The notes beneath the pieces were generated by a model. It was not told the origin of the DNA, ran no database searches, and saw nothing but the letters and a program-made list of their open reading frames with translations. Of a DNA stretch of 64,000 nt, positions 6,443-16,064 are shown one piece after another. The stretch covers positions 1 to 64,000 of the forward strand of contig NZ_JMIO01000008.1 of assembly GCF_000691865.1 (NCBI RefSeq), written 5' to 3'. A program made the position numbers and the translations under genes. Within the stretch, counting starts at the first letter, position 1, and every line of letters starts with the position of its first letter. The stretch comes from Methanoculleus sp. MH98A (GTDB taxonomy: Archaea; Halobacteriota; Methanomicrobia; Methanomicrobiales; Methanoculleaceae).

Positions 6443-8784
6443 CTAATGGTTCCGCTCGGACGCGGGGACGATTCTGACGTTCATCTTCTCCGAACCGATG
6501 ATCAGGATCCCCTCCCCCGGCTGGAAGTTGAGAAGATCCTTCTCGCTCACCTCGAAGAACTTGGCGTTCTCCTGGGCCTGCTTCTTGTTCTCGGAGCGCA
6601 TGCAGAATTTCACGGCGATGTTTGCGAGGATCTCCTCGTTGAAGTGGGCGATCAGCTGCGACGCGAGGATCAGCGAGACCCCGAACTTCCGCATCTCGGT
6701 GGCGTACTTGTTCAGGACCGCTTTGATCGAGGTCTTCGAACCGCTCTTCTGGCTCACCAGGAGTTTCGCCTCGTCGACGATCACAAAGAGCCGGAACTTC
6801 GCCCGCTCGTCCTCCGTCCCGCGCGGGATCTCGCCCGTCGCCTGGAGGGTATAGTAGATCCGCCGGAGGAATAGGTCTGCGAAGAGGTAGCGCAGGTTCT
6901 CCGGGAGGGCGTTTAGGTTGATGTGGGTGATCCCGCCGGAGAGGATCGTGGGGATCGAGATCTTCTCCTCCCCCGAGAAGAGCTTGTAGTCGAAGATGTC
7001 CTCGAGGTAGGCCGGGATCGCCTCGTCCTCGCAGTTCATAATCTCGCCCTCGATGTCGTCGAAGTCGAGCACCCGTGTCCAGGTCTCGGTCTTCCCCGTG
7101 ATCCCGGACATCCGGTAGCAGTCCTTGATGATGTTCTTGATCTTCCGGCGCTGCTGGATGCCGAGCGTCGGGAAGTTGATCGAGATGGCGTCGACGAAGT
7201 CCGAGGTCGCCCGGAGCGGGGTGATCTCGTCGATATCGGGGTCGAGTTCCAGCGGGTTGAAGTAGTACTCACCGCCCTCGCGGATCTTGTACGACCGGAT
7301 ATCCCCGTTGCTCGCGGCCATGTCGCCGTGGAAATCGATCAGGACGACCGGCATCTCCTTTGCCGCGAGTTCTGACGCGACGCACCGGATCGTCTCGGTC
7401 TTGCCGGCGCCCGAACCGCCGAGGATGATCATGTGGCCGTTGTTGAGCTGGCCGGGCGACCAGTTAACCCGCTGCCCGTCCTGCGCATGCCCGAGGAAGA
7501 CGTCGAACCCCCCTGACCGGGGTACTCCTGCCGGGACGTGTGACGGTTCGGCGGAACGGCGTTCCACAAAGACGGCATTTGAGGAGGGGGCGGGGGACGG
7601 GACGGCACGCCGGCGTGCGGGCGGCGGCGTGATCGGAAGCGGTTCCTCCATCTCCTCTTCCTCCTCTTCGTCGGGGAAGACGAACTCTTCCCACTCCTCC
7701 TCCTCGGCCGCGGGTGCGGGTGTTCCGACCGGGATCTCTTCCGCGGCGGGAGACGGCTCCTCCGGGGTGAGGGAGGAAAGCTCCGCTGCCGGGGCGGAAC
7801 CATCGATGACGATCTTCTCGGCGACCTCGGCCATCAGCGCCTGTTCGAGGTCGCGCAGAAGCGTATCGTAGAGGTTGCGGTCCTTGACGATGAACCGGGC
7901 GAGGTCGACCCCGTCCTCCTCGCGCACCCCCTCGAGAACGTAGATCGCGTCGTCGAGTTCCGAGAGCACCCTGCGAGTTCGCGGCGGTGGGCAGGCGATG
8001 CGCGGATACGGTCGTAGTCCTCGCCGCAGGCAAGGTAGCGCAGAACGGTGAACGTCGAGTAGAACGACTCGAGGAGCATGTCGTAGTGCTCCCTGATCGC
8101 CGGATCGATCCGTTCGAGCACCCCCTTGAGGATGTACGCGAACTCCGGCGGGAAGGTGTAGACGACGCCGTCGGCCTTTGCGGCGTCGAGATCGTAGGCG
8201 TAGGCGAGAACCGCGCACCTGGCGGCCCTGAGCCGGGAGGCGAACCGTTCGCACTCGAGAAAGAGGCCCGGACTGTTGTTGAGGAGGAAACTGATGAACG
8301 TCTCTTCGGTGCGGGGGAGCGTGGACGGGAAGGTCTTGTTGACGAACGATCCCTTCACGGTCCCTGCGAGAAGCGCCGGGACGATCTCGTGGATCTCGCG
8401 GGCGAGACTCTCGATGTCCAGCGCCCGGAGCCGTGCCTCCATCAGCGGCCGGGCTATCGCCTCGCCGGTAGAAGTCGCCGTTAACACCGTCGTGCCGTGC
8501 CAGGAGGCGGACTCGATAAGATCGACCTGTCTGAGCGCAAAGAGCGGCCCGGACGTGTAGGCGTAACAGCTCTGTTCGACCACGCCCGCCCCTTCTCCGC
8601 GGGACGACGCGCTGTTCTGGGCGATGTAGATGTAGAGGAGCGTCTCGACGATGTCGCGAACCTCCTGCAGCCGGAAGTCCCGCAGGTACTCGGTGACGGC
8701 GGGAGGGAATGACTTCATCAGGGCCGGAATCTCGGCATCTGCATAGCCTGTGGCTTTGAGTGCTTTGGCAAGGTCTGTTGACAC
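6443..8784 (-). CDS. HerA/DUF87-type ATPase with N-terminal helical domain (frame broken once)
   Basis: Predicted 780-residue protein after restoring one base. The first 270 residues or so form a helical domain I do not recognise. A Glu-rich acidic and Pro-rich linker follows (about 355-400), then a RecA-fold ATPase of the HerA/FtsK type with Walker A GGSGAGKTET near residue 455 and Walker B LFVIVDEAKL near 665, and a QLIAHFNEE segment. Such ATPases move or unwind nucleic acid. The frame changes at the C run at 7969-7971; one extra base joins both parts smoothly (LAG to VLSELDD). I prefer the GTG at 8784, preceded by GGTGA; a GTG at 8856 is possible. Confidence 0.8.
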
Positions 8785-9184
8785 GGGTTCACCAGAGGGT
8801 GCGTTCTTCTCGTGGTGCCGGGCTTTCCCGGCCGGTGACGGCACGGTGCGCTGCACGATACCGCGTCACGCGACGCGGCCCTGCGGGCGGCCGCATCAGT
8901 GAAGCGGGTAGTTGGAATAGTTTCGCTCTACGACCTATTAAACATAGGCAGTTTGCAGAAAACCGGCCGCATCCGGCAGAATGCTCCCGTACCGGGGAAG
9001 CGCTCCGTTGCATCCCTCCGGGAGAGGCGGCGGCCATAACCCGGCGGATCTCCTGTTTCCAACCCCCTCAAAAATCGCCACATAAACCCTGATTTCCGAC
9101 AACTCGCCGGAATCCCGGGGCATTGTTCATACTTACACTTATATATTATTGCGATTATATATTCCCCTGCCGAGGTGGTACCCC
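8785..9184. other. Divergent promoter region between the HerA-like gene and the histidine kinase
   Basis: The minus-strand side has a TATA-like sequence near 8934-8945 for the HerA-like gene. The plus-strand side has a TATA box at 9139-9147. Between them no reading frame has a ribosome-binding site or recognisable product. Confidence 0.45.
9139..9147 (+). promoter_or_regulatory. TATA box of the sensor histidine kinase gene
   Basis: TTATATATT lies about 25-30 bases upstream of the expected transcription start. A GAGGTGG ribosome-binding site at 9172-9178 then precedes the GTG start at 9185. Confidence 0.5.
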
Positions 9185-10624
9185 GTGACTACCCTTACCG
9201 AACACCAGCGAGTGATCATCGTCATAGCACTCCTCGCAATATCGGTCTTCCTGACCTACTACTTCCACGCCATCCTGATGCTCGGGACCGTCTTTTCGCA
9301 CTTCTTCTACATCCCGATCATCCTGACCGCGCTCTGGTGGGAGAAACGGAGCATACTGGTCGCCATCTTTCTCGGCGGGCTCGTCGTCATCAGCAGCCTC
9401 CTTTATCGGCCCGAACTCCTGACCCTGAACGACTACGGACGCGCGTTGATGTTCGTCGTCATCGCCTTCGTCGTCGCGTCCCTCTCCGAGCAGCTCAAAG
9501 GGCGGGAGCAGGAGTTGAAGAGACAGAGGGATCTCGTACAGCGTTACCTGGACGTGGCAGGCGTCCTCTTCGTCGTCATCGGCACCGACCATACCATCCG
9601 GCTCATCAACCGTCACGGGTGCGAACTGCTCGGCTACCGGGAAGAGGAACTGCTCGGGAAAGACTGGTTCGAAACGGTTGTTCCCGGAGCGTTCCGGGAG
9701 GCGCGACGGCAGGTCTTTACCGAGTCGATTGCCCGGAAAACCGCCCTGCCGGGGCAGCGGGAGCACCCTGTCGTCACGCGGAGCGGCGACGAACTGATCC
9801 TCGCGTGGCAGGACACCGTGCTTACCGGCGACGACGGCCGGTCGATCGGGATAATCGGGTCGGGAGCCGACATCACCGATCGTATCCGCGCCGAAGAGGA
9901 GATGCGGGAGGCCCATGACGAGGCAAACCTCTACCTCGACATCATGGCGCACGATATCAACAACGCGAACGCCGTCGCTCTCGGGTATGCCGACCTGCTC
10001 GAGGCGACGCTCGACGGGGGGGAACAGGAGATGATCCGAAAACTCAGAGCCGGCGTCGGCCGGAGCATCGAGATCATCCAGAACGTCACGACGATAAGAA
10101 GGCTGCATTCCCATGAGACGGCGACGAAGCCCGTCGACCTCGACGCTGTCGTCAGGACCGAGATCGCCCACCATCCCGGTGCCCGGATCGCCTACAGGGG
10201 AACGGCGGCCAGGGTCATGGCCGACGGCCTTCTCTCCGAGGTCTTTGCAAATCTCATCGGCAACAGCATCAAGTTCGGGGATCCGGGAGTCGAGATCGCC
10301 GTCAATGTCGAAGAGAGCGGCGATAAAGTTCTGGTCTCGATCGAGGATACCGGGCCGGGAGTATCCGATACGGTCAAGCCAATCCTCTTCACCCGATTTG
10401 CGCGGGGAACGAGCAGCAGGAGCGGGAAAGGGCTCGGGCTCTACATCACCCGCACCCTGATCGAACGCTACGGCGGGCGGGTATGGGTCGACGACCGGGT
10501 TCCGGGGCGTCCCGAACGCGGCGCGGCGTTCCGGTTCACCCTCCCCCGGCCGGGCCGGACACGGGAGCCGCCGGCCTCCCCCGCACCGCCGGCGGCCTGC
10601 CGGATAGTCACTGCCAGACCTTGA
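9185..10624 (+). CDS. Membrane-bound PAS sensor histidine kinase
   Basis: A 479-residue orphan kinase. The N-terminus has about four hydrophobic segments (residues 8 to 100), then a short coiled coil, a PAS domain (roughly 120-240: LDVAGVLFVVIGTDHTIRLI through GSGADITDRI), and a kinase core. His256 in the MAHDINN motif is the likely phospho-acceptor. The N box (FANLIGNSIKFGD), G1 (IEDTGPGVSD), F box (LFTRFARG) and G2 (SGKGLGLYI) are all present. The start is the GTG with GAGGTGG upstream; an in-frame TTG at 9149 sits inside the promoter. No response regulator is adjacent. The stop overlaps the convergent DUF2124 gene by 17 bases. Confidence 0.9.
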   Translation: MTTLTEHQRVIIVIALLAISVFLTYYFHAILMLGTVFSHFFYIPIILTALWWEKRSILVAIFLGGLVVISSLLYRPELLTLNDYGRALMFVVIAFVVASLSEQLKGREQELKRQRDLVQRYLDVAGVLFVVIGTDHTIRLINRHGCELLGYREEELLGKDWFETVVPGAFREARRQVFTESIARKTALPGQREHPVVTRSGDELILAWQDTVLTGDDGRSIGIIGSGADITDRIRAEEEMREAHDEANLYLDIMAHDINNANAVALGYADLLEATLDGGEQEMIRKLRAGVGRSIEIIQNVTTIRRLHSHETATKPVDLDAVVRTEIAHHPGARIAYRGTAARVMADGLLSEVFANLIGNSIKFGDPGVEIAVNVEESGDKVLVSIEDTGPGVSDTVKPILFTRFARGTSSRSGKGLGLYITRTLIERYGGRVWVDDRVPGRPERGAAFRFTLPRPGRTREPPASPAPPAACRIVTARP

Positions 10625-11090
10625 CCGGGTCGATGGCGGCGTCGATGATCAGGTCGAAATCAAGAGCGTCGAGCCAGCCCATCTTCTCAAACATCTGCAT
10701 GAAACAGATGCCCACGACCTTCGCCCCGGGATGGGCGGCGACGACCGACTGCACCGCTTCTTTCTCGACCGGGACGCCCGGCATCGAGAGCCCGCCCATC
10801 AGGACGATCACCTTCGGGTCGAGGCTGACCGTATCGCCGGAGACCTGCATCCCGACACCCTCTACGGGGCGAACCGCTTTCGCCGCCGCCTCGTTCATGT
10901 ACGGCACGTAGACCTGCTCGAGGGGGAGATCCCGGACGGCGAACCCCAGGAGTTCGATGAAAGGGGTGCAGGTGCCGGGGCAGCCGTAGTAGACGACCTG
11001 ATCGCCCTCTTCGAGCCCTGCCTCCTTGAGGTATGCCTTGAACGGCCGGAGCATCCCGGGGACGCCGGAAAGTTGCTCTTTTAATTCCAT
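10608..11090 (-). CDS. DUF2124-like conserved methanogen protein
   Basis: A 160-residue cytoplasmic protein of a family that I associate with methanogens (DUF2124). It shows a YYGCPGTCTPF segment with two cysteines, followed by alternating strands and helices (VIVLMGGLSMPG, VVGICFMQMFE) that suggest a Rossmann-like fold. Function is unknown. I start at the ATG at 11090 (MELKEQ); an in-frame ATG at 11138 runs into the promoter region. It is the last of a run of small minus-strand genes. Confidence 0.75.
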   Translation of the reverse strand: MELKEQLSGVPGMLRPFKAYLKEAGLEEGDQVVYYGCPGTCTPFIELLGFAVRDLPLEQVYVPYMNEAAAKAVRPVEGVGMQVSGDTVSLDPKVIVLMGGLSMPGVPVEKEAVQSVVAAHPGAKVVGICFMQMFEKMGWLDALDFDLIIDAAIDPVKVWQ

Positions 11091-11141
11091 AAGGGTCTGG
11101 TTGTCGTCGGGCCATATACCGTTTCCGGATGCGGCCAATCC

Positions 11142-11489
11142 TTAGAGCAACCCGCACCCGGAGAGGTGGTAGAGCCGTTCGACCCTCCCGGCCGCCTCCT
11201 CCGATACCGCCTCACGGATGCGAACGAGAACGGTCTCGATATCCTCTTCGGGCATGCACCCGAGGTCCTCCCGGCCGGCGAGGATCTGGTCGGCGAGGTA
11301 CCCCCAGTCCTCGTCCGAGAGCCGGGCGACTCGCTCCGCAAAATCCTCCTCGTCCGCTGCGATGTGGTTGGAGACCGGCGGGAGGATCGAGTGGAACTCG
11401 TGGCCCGACTCCGGGCAGAGGACACCGCTGTACTCGGGGGCCAGTTTTCTCAGGATGGCAAAGTCCCTCTCGTCAAGTTCGCGTGCCAT
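11142..11489 (-). CDS. Hypothetical acidic protein, 115 residues
   Basis: I do not recognise a family. The protein is acidic and helical, with three scattered cysteines (VLCPES, LGCMPEE, SGCGLL) and His residues in the HEFHS and SNHIAADEE segments. The arrangement of Cys and His could bind a metal or cluster. The ATG at 11489 has GGAG just upstream. It is transcribed with the DUF2124 gene 51 bases downstream. Confidence 0.7.
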   Translation of the reverse strand: MARELDERDFAILRKLAPEYSGVLCPESGHEFHSILPPVSNHIAADEEDFAERVARLSDEDWGYLADQILAGREDLGCMPEEDIETVLVRIREAVSEEAAGRVERLYHLSGCGLL

Positions 11490-11539
11490 GGCTCCGTCCG
11501 TTCACGGGAGGCGTCTTTTAGCAAAAAAGTATTCGGCAG

Positions 11540-11725
11540 CTACGACTCCGAGAGGAGTTTCCCTGCCCGGGCGATGCTCTCGGTCTTGAGTTCCTCGAAG
11601 AAGATGGTGACCACCTGTGGGTCGACGCCGAACGTCTTCGTGACCGCGGCGGTGATCTCGTCTGCGAGTATCCGTTTCTGCTCAAGCGTCCGACCCTCTG
11701 CCATACGAATGGTTATTACCGGCAT
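11540..11725 (-). CDS. 4-oxalocrotonate tautomerase family protein
   Basis: A 61-residue member of the 4-OT family: after removal of the initiator Met the N-terminal proline (MPVITIRM) acts as the general base for keto-enol tautomerisation. Length, the leading beta strand and the EQKRILADEITAAV helix fit the family. The physiological substrate in a methanogen is unknown; these proteins form hexamers. Confidence 0.9.
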   Translation of the reverse strand: MPVITIRMAEGRTLEQKRILADEITAAVTKTFGVDPQVVTIFFEELKTESIARAGKLLSES

Positions 11726-11807
11726 GATCTCTCAAAAGAGTGTAGGGCGGAGCGGTATTTATCGTTGCGCAAACGTCTCGAAACAGGGAATCGGGAACGG
11801 CGTGCCG

Positions 11808-12695
11808 TCACCCGGCAGGCACTTCTCCCGCCATCGTGAGCCCCACGATATCCCTGACCGCCTGCCCGAACGGTTCCCACGCTTCCGGCGGCACCCGCCG
11901 CCGTCCGGCGTTCGCGATCCGGGCGGCCGCACCGCTCACCTCCCGCTCGAGAATCCGTCCAAGCGCCTGCCGGGTTCCGTTATTCCCCGGGACGCACCGG
12001 AGGAGGAGCGCCTCCGACCCCGGCCGGGAGGCCCGGACCCCCGCACCGGGTGCACGGAGATCCGCGATGTCGTCGGCGACCTGCATCGCCTTCCCGGCGG
12101 CGAGGCCGAACTCGCCGAACGCAGCGACGACCGCATCCTCCTTCCCCGTCACCATGGCACCCCAGGCGGCCGCGAGCGAGAAGAGGCACCCCGTCTTTCT
12201 GGCGATGATCGCGTCGTAGAGTTCGGCCGCCGGGAGATCCGGCCCCCCGAGCATCTCCCAGGCCACGCCCCGGGCCATCTTCCGCTGGGCCGACGCAAGC
12301 ATCGTCACGTATCCGGCACCGTAAGGAGCGGCAAGCGCGTAGGGGAGGGCGAGGATGCCGACGGCGTCGAGAACCGCCCGCCCCTCCCCCCGGGTGAGGT
12401 GAAGAGAGGGAACGCCCCGTCGGGCGGTATCCCCGTCCAGCATGTCGTCGAGGATGAGGCTTGCGGCGTGGGCGAGCTCGACGGCGCAGGCGAGGTCGAG
12501 TGCCTGTCGGGTGGGTGCCGCCGTGCGGGCGAGACCGGCGTGGATGTAGAGAAGGAGTCCTGCCCGCATCCGCTTTCCCTTCGAGAGGAGAGAGAAGACA
12601 GCGGAGTCGATCTCGCCCTCGCCGCCTGCCGTCTCCGCGATCCGGCGGTCGACGACAGGCCGGATCTTCTCAAGAAATTCGCGAAACGGTATCAT
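11808..12695 (-). CDS. Polyprenyl (isoprenyl diphosphate) synthase family protein
   Basis: Trans-isoprenyl diphosphate synthase of 295 residues, which chains isopentenyl diphosphate onto allylic diphosphates for ether lipids or quinone-like side chains. The first Asp-rich motif DDMLD follows AHAASLIL, the GKRMRAG motif precedes it, and the second motif appears as QVADDIAD. The second half is less canonical than in the main geranylgeranyl diphosphate synthase of archaea (no standard DDxLD plus GKxxGxD tail), so a specialised or diverged paralogue is possible. The ATG at 12695 follows GGGGGATGAG. Confidence 0.82.
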   Translation of the reverse strand: MIPFREFLEKIRPVVDRRIAETAGGEGEIDSAVFSLLSKGKRMRAGLLLYIHAGLARTAAPTRQALDLACAVELAHAASLILDDMLDGDTARRGVPSLHLTRGEGRAVLDAVGILALPYALAAPYGAGYVTMLASAQRKMARGVAWEMLGGPDLPAAELYDAIIARKTGCLFSLAAAWGAMVTGKEDAVVAAFGEFGLAAGKAMQVADDIADLRAPGAGVRASRPGSEALLLRCVPGNNGTRQALGRILEREVSGAAARIANAGRRRVPPEAWEPFGQAVRDIVGLTMAGEVPAG

Positions 12696-12810
12696 GGCTC
12701 ATCCCCCACGCCGATGCCGGTGCACCCGGTTAAGACGTCCGGATGGTAAAAAGGTGTGGGTCTGGTGCCGGGGGCATCTTCATTGCCCTGCAGAACCTCA
12801 GGACCTCCCG

Positions 12811-13748
12811 GTGGTACGGCAGTTGATCACCAGGAAAGGATACCTGAAGGCCGACGATGCGTTCGGGAACTGGCTCGCGGAAGTCCTCGCCGACCGATTG
12901 GCCGGGTGGCACGGCAAAACCCGGGTCTATCGGGTAGAGCCTGCATCGCATCTCGTCTGCCGGTACGAGTTTCCCGGAACGGGATTGACTGTAGTCGGCA
13001 AATTCTTCGGCGCGCGACCGGTGCGAGAACCCGCTACAACGCAGATGCGGCGATGAAGAACGAGTTTTCGCGGCTCCGCCGTGTGTCCGGCTGGATCCGC
13101 GTCCCCCATGCCATCGCCACGAACAGCCGGTTTAAATCCGTCCTCGTGACCGAGTACGTCCCGGGCCCGACCCTGCGGGAACTCCTCGATGCGGGGGCAT
13201 CCCTGTACAACCCCCTGACCGGCGTCGCACACCTGCTCCGCCGGCTCCACGACGGCACTCGAACCTCATGCAAACGGGAACGCGATTTCGCCTACTTCCA
13301 CGCGATTCTCGACCAGAACAACCTCCCGGGTTCCCGGAGGAAGCGGTTCGACCGCCTGCTCGGGGCGTGGTGGCACAGTACGCGGCTCGACCGGGAGGGA
13401 TGCACGGTCCACGGCGATGCCACGCTCAGCAACTATCTCTTCGACGGCGGGGTCTGTGCGATCGACTTCGAAGGGGCCCGGAACCACACCCACCCGGTTC
13501 GCGACCTCGGCATCCTGGCCGCGGAACTCAGGGCATCGGGCGGGAGCATCTCGACTGCCGAAGACTACATCGGCCACCTGCTCTGGCACTACAGCCGTAG
13601 TGAAGAGGAGTTCCGGCACCATACCGCCGTCCTCCCCTTCTTCATGGCGCTCGGGCACCTCAGGATCGCACGGCTGCCCTGGCGGGCGGCGGAACGCGAC
13701 TGGCTTTTAGCGGAGGCGGAGGCATGTCTCGGCGCGATCCACCGGTAA
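12811..13748 (+). CDS. APH-fold (aminoglycoside phosphotransferase-like) small-molecule kinase, frame broken once
   Basis: With one base restored at the CC at 13018-13019 the gene encodes 312 residues. The kinase-like features are a VVGKFFG strand with the ATP-binding Lys, TEYVPGPTL (hinge), CTVHGDATLSNYLF with the catalytic Asp near residue 203, and AIDFEGA with the metal-binding Asp. The part before the break reads in one frame and the part after it (from YNADAAMKNE) in another. Substrate is unknown; archaeal relatives are not antibiotic-resistance enzymes. The start is uncertain: I use the GTG at 12811, about 30 nt below a likely transcription start. Its end overlaps the next gene by 25 bases. 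Confidence 0.72.
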
Positions 13749-14386
13749 CGGGAGTTCTCTTCGACTGTTACGGGACGCTCATCGACGTCCTGACCGACGA
13801 GCGGGATATCGAGACCTACCGGTGCCTCTCGCGATGGCTCATCTACCAGGGGGTCAGGATCGCTCCCGAGGACCTGCAGGATCTCTACACCGGCGGGGTC
13901 AGGGAGGCGATCGAGCTGACCGGGGAGCCCCACCCCGAGGTTAGGGTCGAGGAGGTCTTTGCCGGCATCTGCGCCGAACATGCCGTCTGGAAGATCGACA
14001 CGAAGCGGCTCGGCATCGAGTCCGCCCGGGCGTTCCGGGCCGCATCGCTCCGGCGTCTCGGCGTCATCGAGAGGACCAGGGAGCTGCTCGACCTCTTCGG
14101 CGCAAAGAAGACGGGGGTCGTCTCGAACGGGCAGCGGGTCTTCTCGGAGCGCGAGATGCGGGCGCTCGGGCTCTACGACCGTCTCGGCTTCGTCATCTTC
14201 TCCTCAGATCTCGGCTACCAGAAGCCGGATGACCGGATATACGCGGCGGCGCTTGAGCGGATGAGGCTTTCCGCTCCCGAAGTCCTCTTCATCGGGGACA
14301 ACGCCGAGAACGACGTCGATGCTCCCCGGAGATTCGGGATGCAGGCGCTGCACGTCGAGGAGGCGTGGGAGCGCTACGGAGTCTAA
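13724..14386 (+). CDS. HAD-superfamily hydrolase
   Basis: A 220-residue phosphatase-like protein. Motif I is LFDCYGTLIDV (nucleophile Asp in FDCYGT), motif II is VVSNGQ, motif III the Lys in GYQKPDDRIY, and motif IV FIGDNAENDV. A helical cap lies between motif I and II. The order and length fit 2-haloacid-dehalogenase-like phosphatases; the substrate is unknown. It overlaps the upstream kinase gene by 25 bases, so the two are likely co-translated. Confidence 0.9.
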   Translation: MSRRDPPVTGVLFDCYGTLIDVLTDERDIETYRCLSRWLIYQGVRIAPEDLQDLYTGGVREAIELTGEPHPEVRVEEVFAGICAEHAVWKIDTKRLGIESARAFRAASLRRLGVIERTRELLDLFGAKKTGVVSNGQRVFSEREMRALGLYDRLGFVIFSSDLGYQKPDDRIYAAALERMRLSAPEVLFIGDNAENDVDAPRRFGMQALHVEEAWERYGV

Positions 14387-14502
14387 AAGTTGCGGACCCA
14401 GACACGGGTTTCAAGAGCCGGGGTGCGATGGACCTCCACAATAGACGAAAAACGGCGGGTGATCGCACCCGGCCCGGGCCATATCCTCCTCCCGGTCATG
14501 CT

Positions 14503-15327
14503 CTACGCCAGCTGCGCCCGGATGTGCTGCACGGTCTCGGGATACTGCTTCTCGAGCCGCTTCTTTGTGAGGTTCTCTCTCACGATCCACTGGATATCCT
14601 GATCGTCGAGGGTCGCAAGTTGCCGCAGGTACTCAAAGCCGAACGCGGGAAGGGCGGCGATGACCACGCTGAGCGTGTAACCGAGCGCCTTTCGAAGCGC
14701 GCGGAAAGCCTCGGACTGCCGCTCTTTCGCGGTGTAGACGCGGATCAAGATCTTCCGGTGGAACCGGAGCGCTGTCTCTGCGAGGTCGGGTTCGGCCAGG
14801 AGATCCGGCTCGGCAATCCCCGCGACCGCGGCCCGCATGGCAAGCCAGGAACCCCCCTCCACCCAGCCTTCCAGTTCCGGAACCGCCGCATCCCGCTGCC
14901 GGGAGAGGAGATCCTGAAGCCCCATTGCCACCGCTTCCCTGATTCGCCACCGCGGATCGGCGGAGGCCTCCGCGAGGTGCTTGAGCGCCGCCTCGGCGCA
15001 TGGCGGCGATACCGACCCGATCGCCCCGATACCCCGAACACCACAGAACCCCAGAAACTCGTGCGGATCGCCCGTCGGAGCATCCTCCGGGGAGACGCAG
15101 GCCAGCTCGACGCAGAGGTTCCACAGGATCCGCAGATCGTCGGGATCGGCCACGGCAAACTCCTGCACGGTCCCGGAAAACGCCGCCGCAAGCTCGAGAT
15201 TCGCCCGGGGTCCGGGAAGACGGCTCTCCGCGATCAGGTAGGCAAGAAGATCCCCGGCGTCGCCGCTCGAGAGAAAACCCGTGAACAGCCGGGCAACCTC
15301 CCTGATATGGGTCTCTTTGCGGGTCAT
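14503..15327 (-). CDS. HEAT-like repeat protein
   Basis: A 274-residue, all-helical protein. Helix pairs such as AALKHLAEASADPRWRIREA and AMRAAVAGIAEPDLLAEP resemble HEAT repeats, and the C-terminal part is basic (ILIRVYTAKERQ, LTKKRLEKQ). The look is similar to DNA alkylation repair (AlkD) scaffolds, but I see no glycosylase residues that would prove this. It is probably a protein- or nucleic-acid-binding scaffold. It shares its direction with the GTPase gene upstream. Confidence 0.72.
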   Translation of the reverse strand: MTRKETHIREVARLFTGFLSSGDAGDLLAYLIAESRLPGPRANLELAAAFSGTVQEFAVADPDDLRILWNLCVELACVSPEDAPTGDPHEFLGFCGVRGIGAIGSVSPPCAEAALKHLAEASADPRWRIREAVAMGLQDLLSRQRDAAVPELEGWVEGGSWLAMRAAVAGIAEPDLLAEPDLAETALRFHRKILIRVYTAKERQSEAFRALRKALGYTLSVVIAALPAFGFEYLRQLATLDDQDIQWIVRENLTKKRLEKQYPETVQHIRAQLA

Positions 15328-15369
15328 TGTCCGTAGAAAAGAACGACCCGCTGGCAGTAAAAATGATCG

Positions 15370-15855
15370 CTACCTGGCGGGCAGAGTCGCGACAAAGGCG
15401 TCAAGAGCCGCATGGACGTTCTCGCCGTTTCGCGCGGAGATCGGATGCACCATCTCTCCGGGCAGATCCCGGGTGACGGCCTCGGGCACCGCGCCGGGAC
15501 TGTCGCACTTGTTCGCCATGAACGCGAGCGGCACCTTGAGATCTTTCAGCTGGCCATACAGGTGCCTCGTCATCGCGTCCACTCCCGTGGTGGCGTCCAC
15601 GACGATAATCGCGCCGTCCATCCCCCGCGAGAGGATCTGCCGGACAAACTCGAACCGCTCCTGCCCCGGCGTCCCGAAGAGAAAAACGGCCTTGTCTCTC
15701 ACTGTCAATCTGCCGAAATCGAATGCCACGGTCGTTGGGCCCTCTTCCGAGGACGCCTCGATGTGACGGCTGCGGGGATCGAGCGCCTGGATGAAGCTGG
15801 ACTTACCGGCATTGAAGGAACCGAAAACGACAATCTTGAGTCTGCCTTCTGCCAT
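15370..15855 (-). CDS. Small Ras-like GTPase (MglA/COG2229 type)
   Basis: A 161-residue GTP-binding switch protein. G1 is GSFNAGKSSF, G2 the Thr in GPTTVAFDFG, G3 GTPGQERF (Pro in place of the Ala/Gly seen in DTAGQ), G4 NKCD and G5 ISAR. It belongs with the archaeal and bacterial single-domain GTPases related to MglA and signal-recognition-particle beta. The ATG at 15855 (MAEGRLKIVV) gives the compact domain; an upstream in-frame start only adds low-complexity sequence. The gene lies 42 bases upstream of the HEAT-like gene. Confidence 0.9.
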   Translation of the reverse strand: MAEGRLKIVVFGSFNAGKSSFIQALDPRSRHIEASSEEGPTTVAFDFGRLTVRDKAVFLFGTPGQERFEFVRQILSRGMDGAIIVVDATTGVDAMTRHLYGQLKDLKVPLAFMANKCDSPGAVPEAVTRDLPGEMVHPISARNGENVHAALDAFVATLPAR

Positions 15856-16064
15856 TAGCCTTTTATCTGCACCAGGATGTTTTAGGGTTTCGCTATGGTG
15901 GCGCCGTGGCGAGGATGAAGACGTATCCGGCCACCGTGAAGAAAATTTATTTCCTGCGGCCCCGGGAAACGGGAAATAATCAACCCCGGGCTCCGCAGGG
16001 GCCGTTGCGCCCTTCCCGGCGCAAGCGCCCAACACCCATATATCGAAAAACCAAAAGTACAGGC

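Noticed and set aside
8785-9092. Arg/Pro-rich frames between the HerA-like and histidine-kinase genes
   Set aside because: They cover the divergent promoters and have the composition of non-coding GC-rich sequence.
14390-15336. Long open frames opposite the HEAT-like gene
   Set aside because: Shadows produced by GC-rich third positions; the minus-strand frame has the start site and the helical-repeat pattern.
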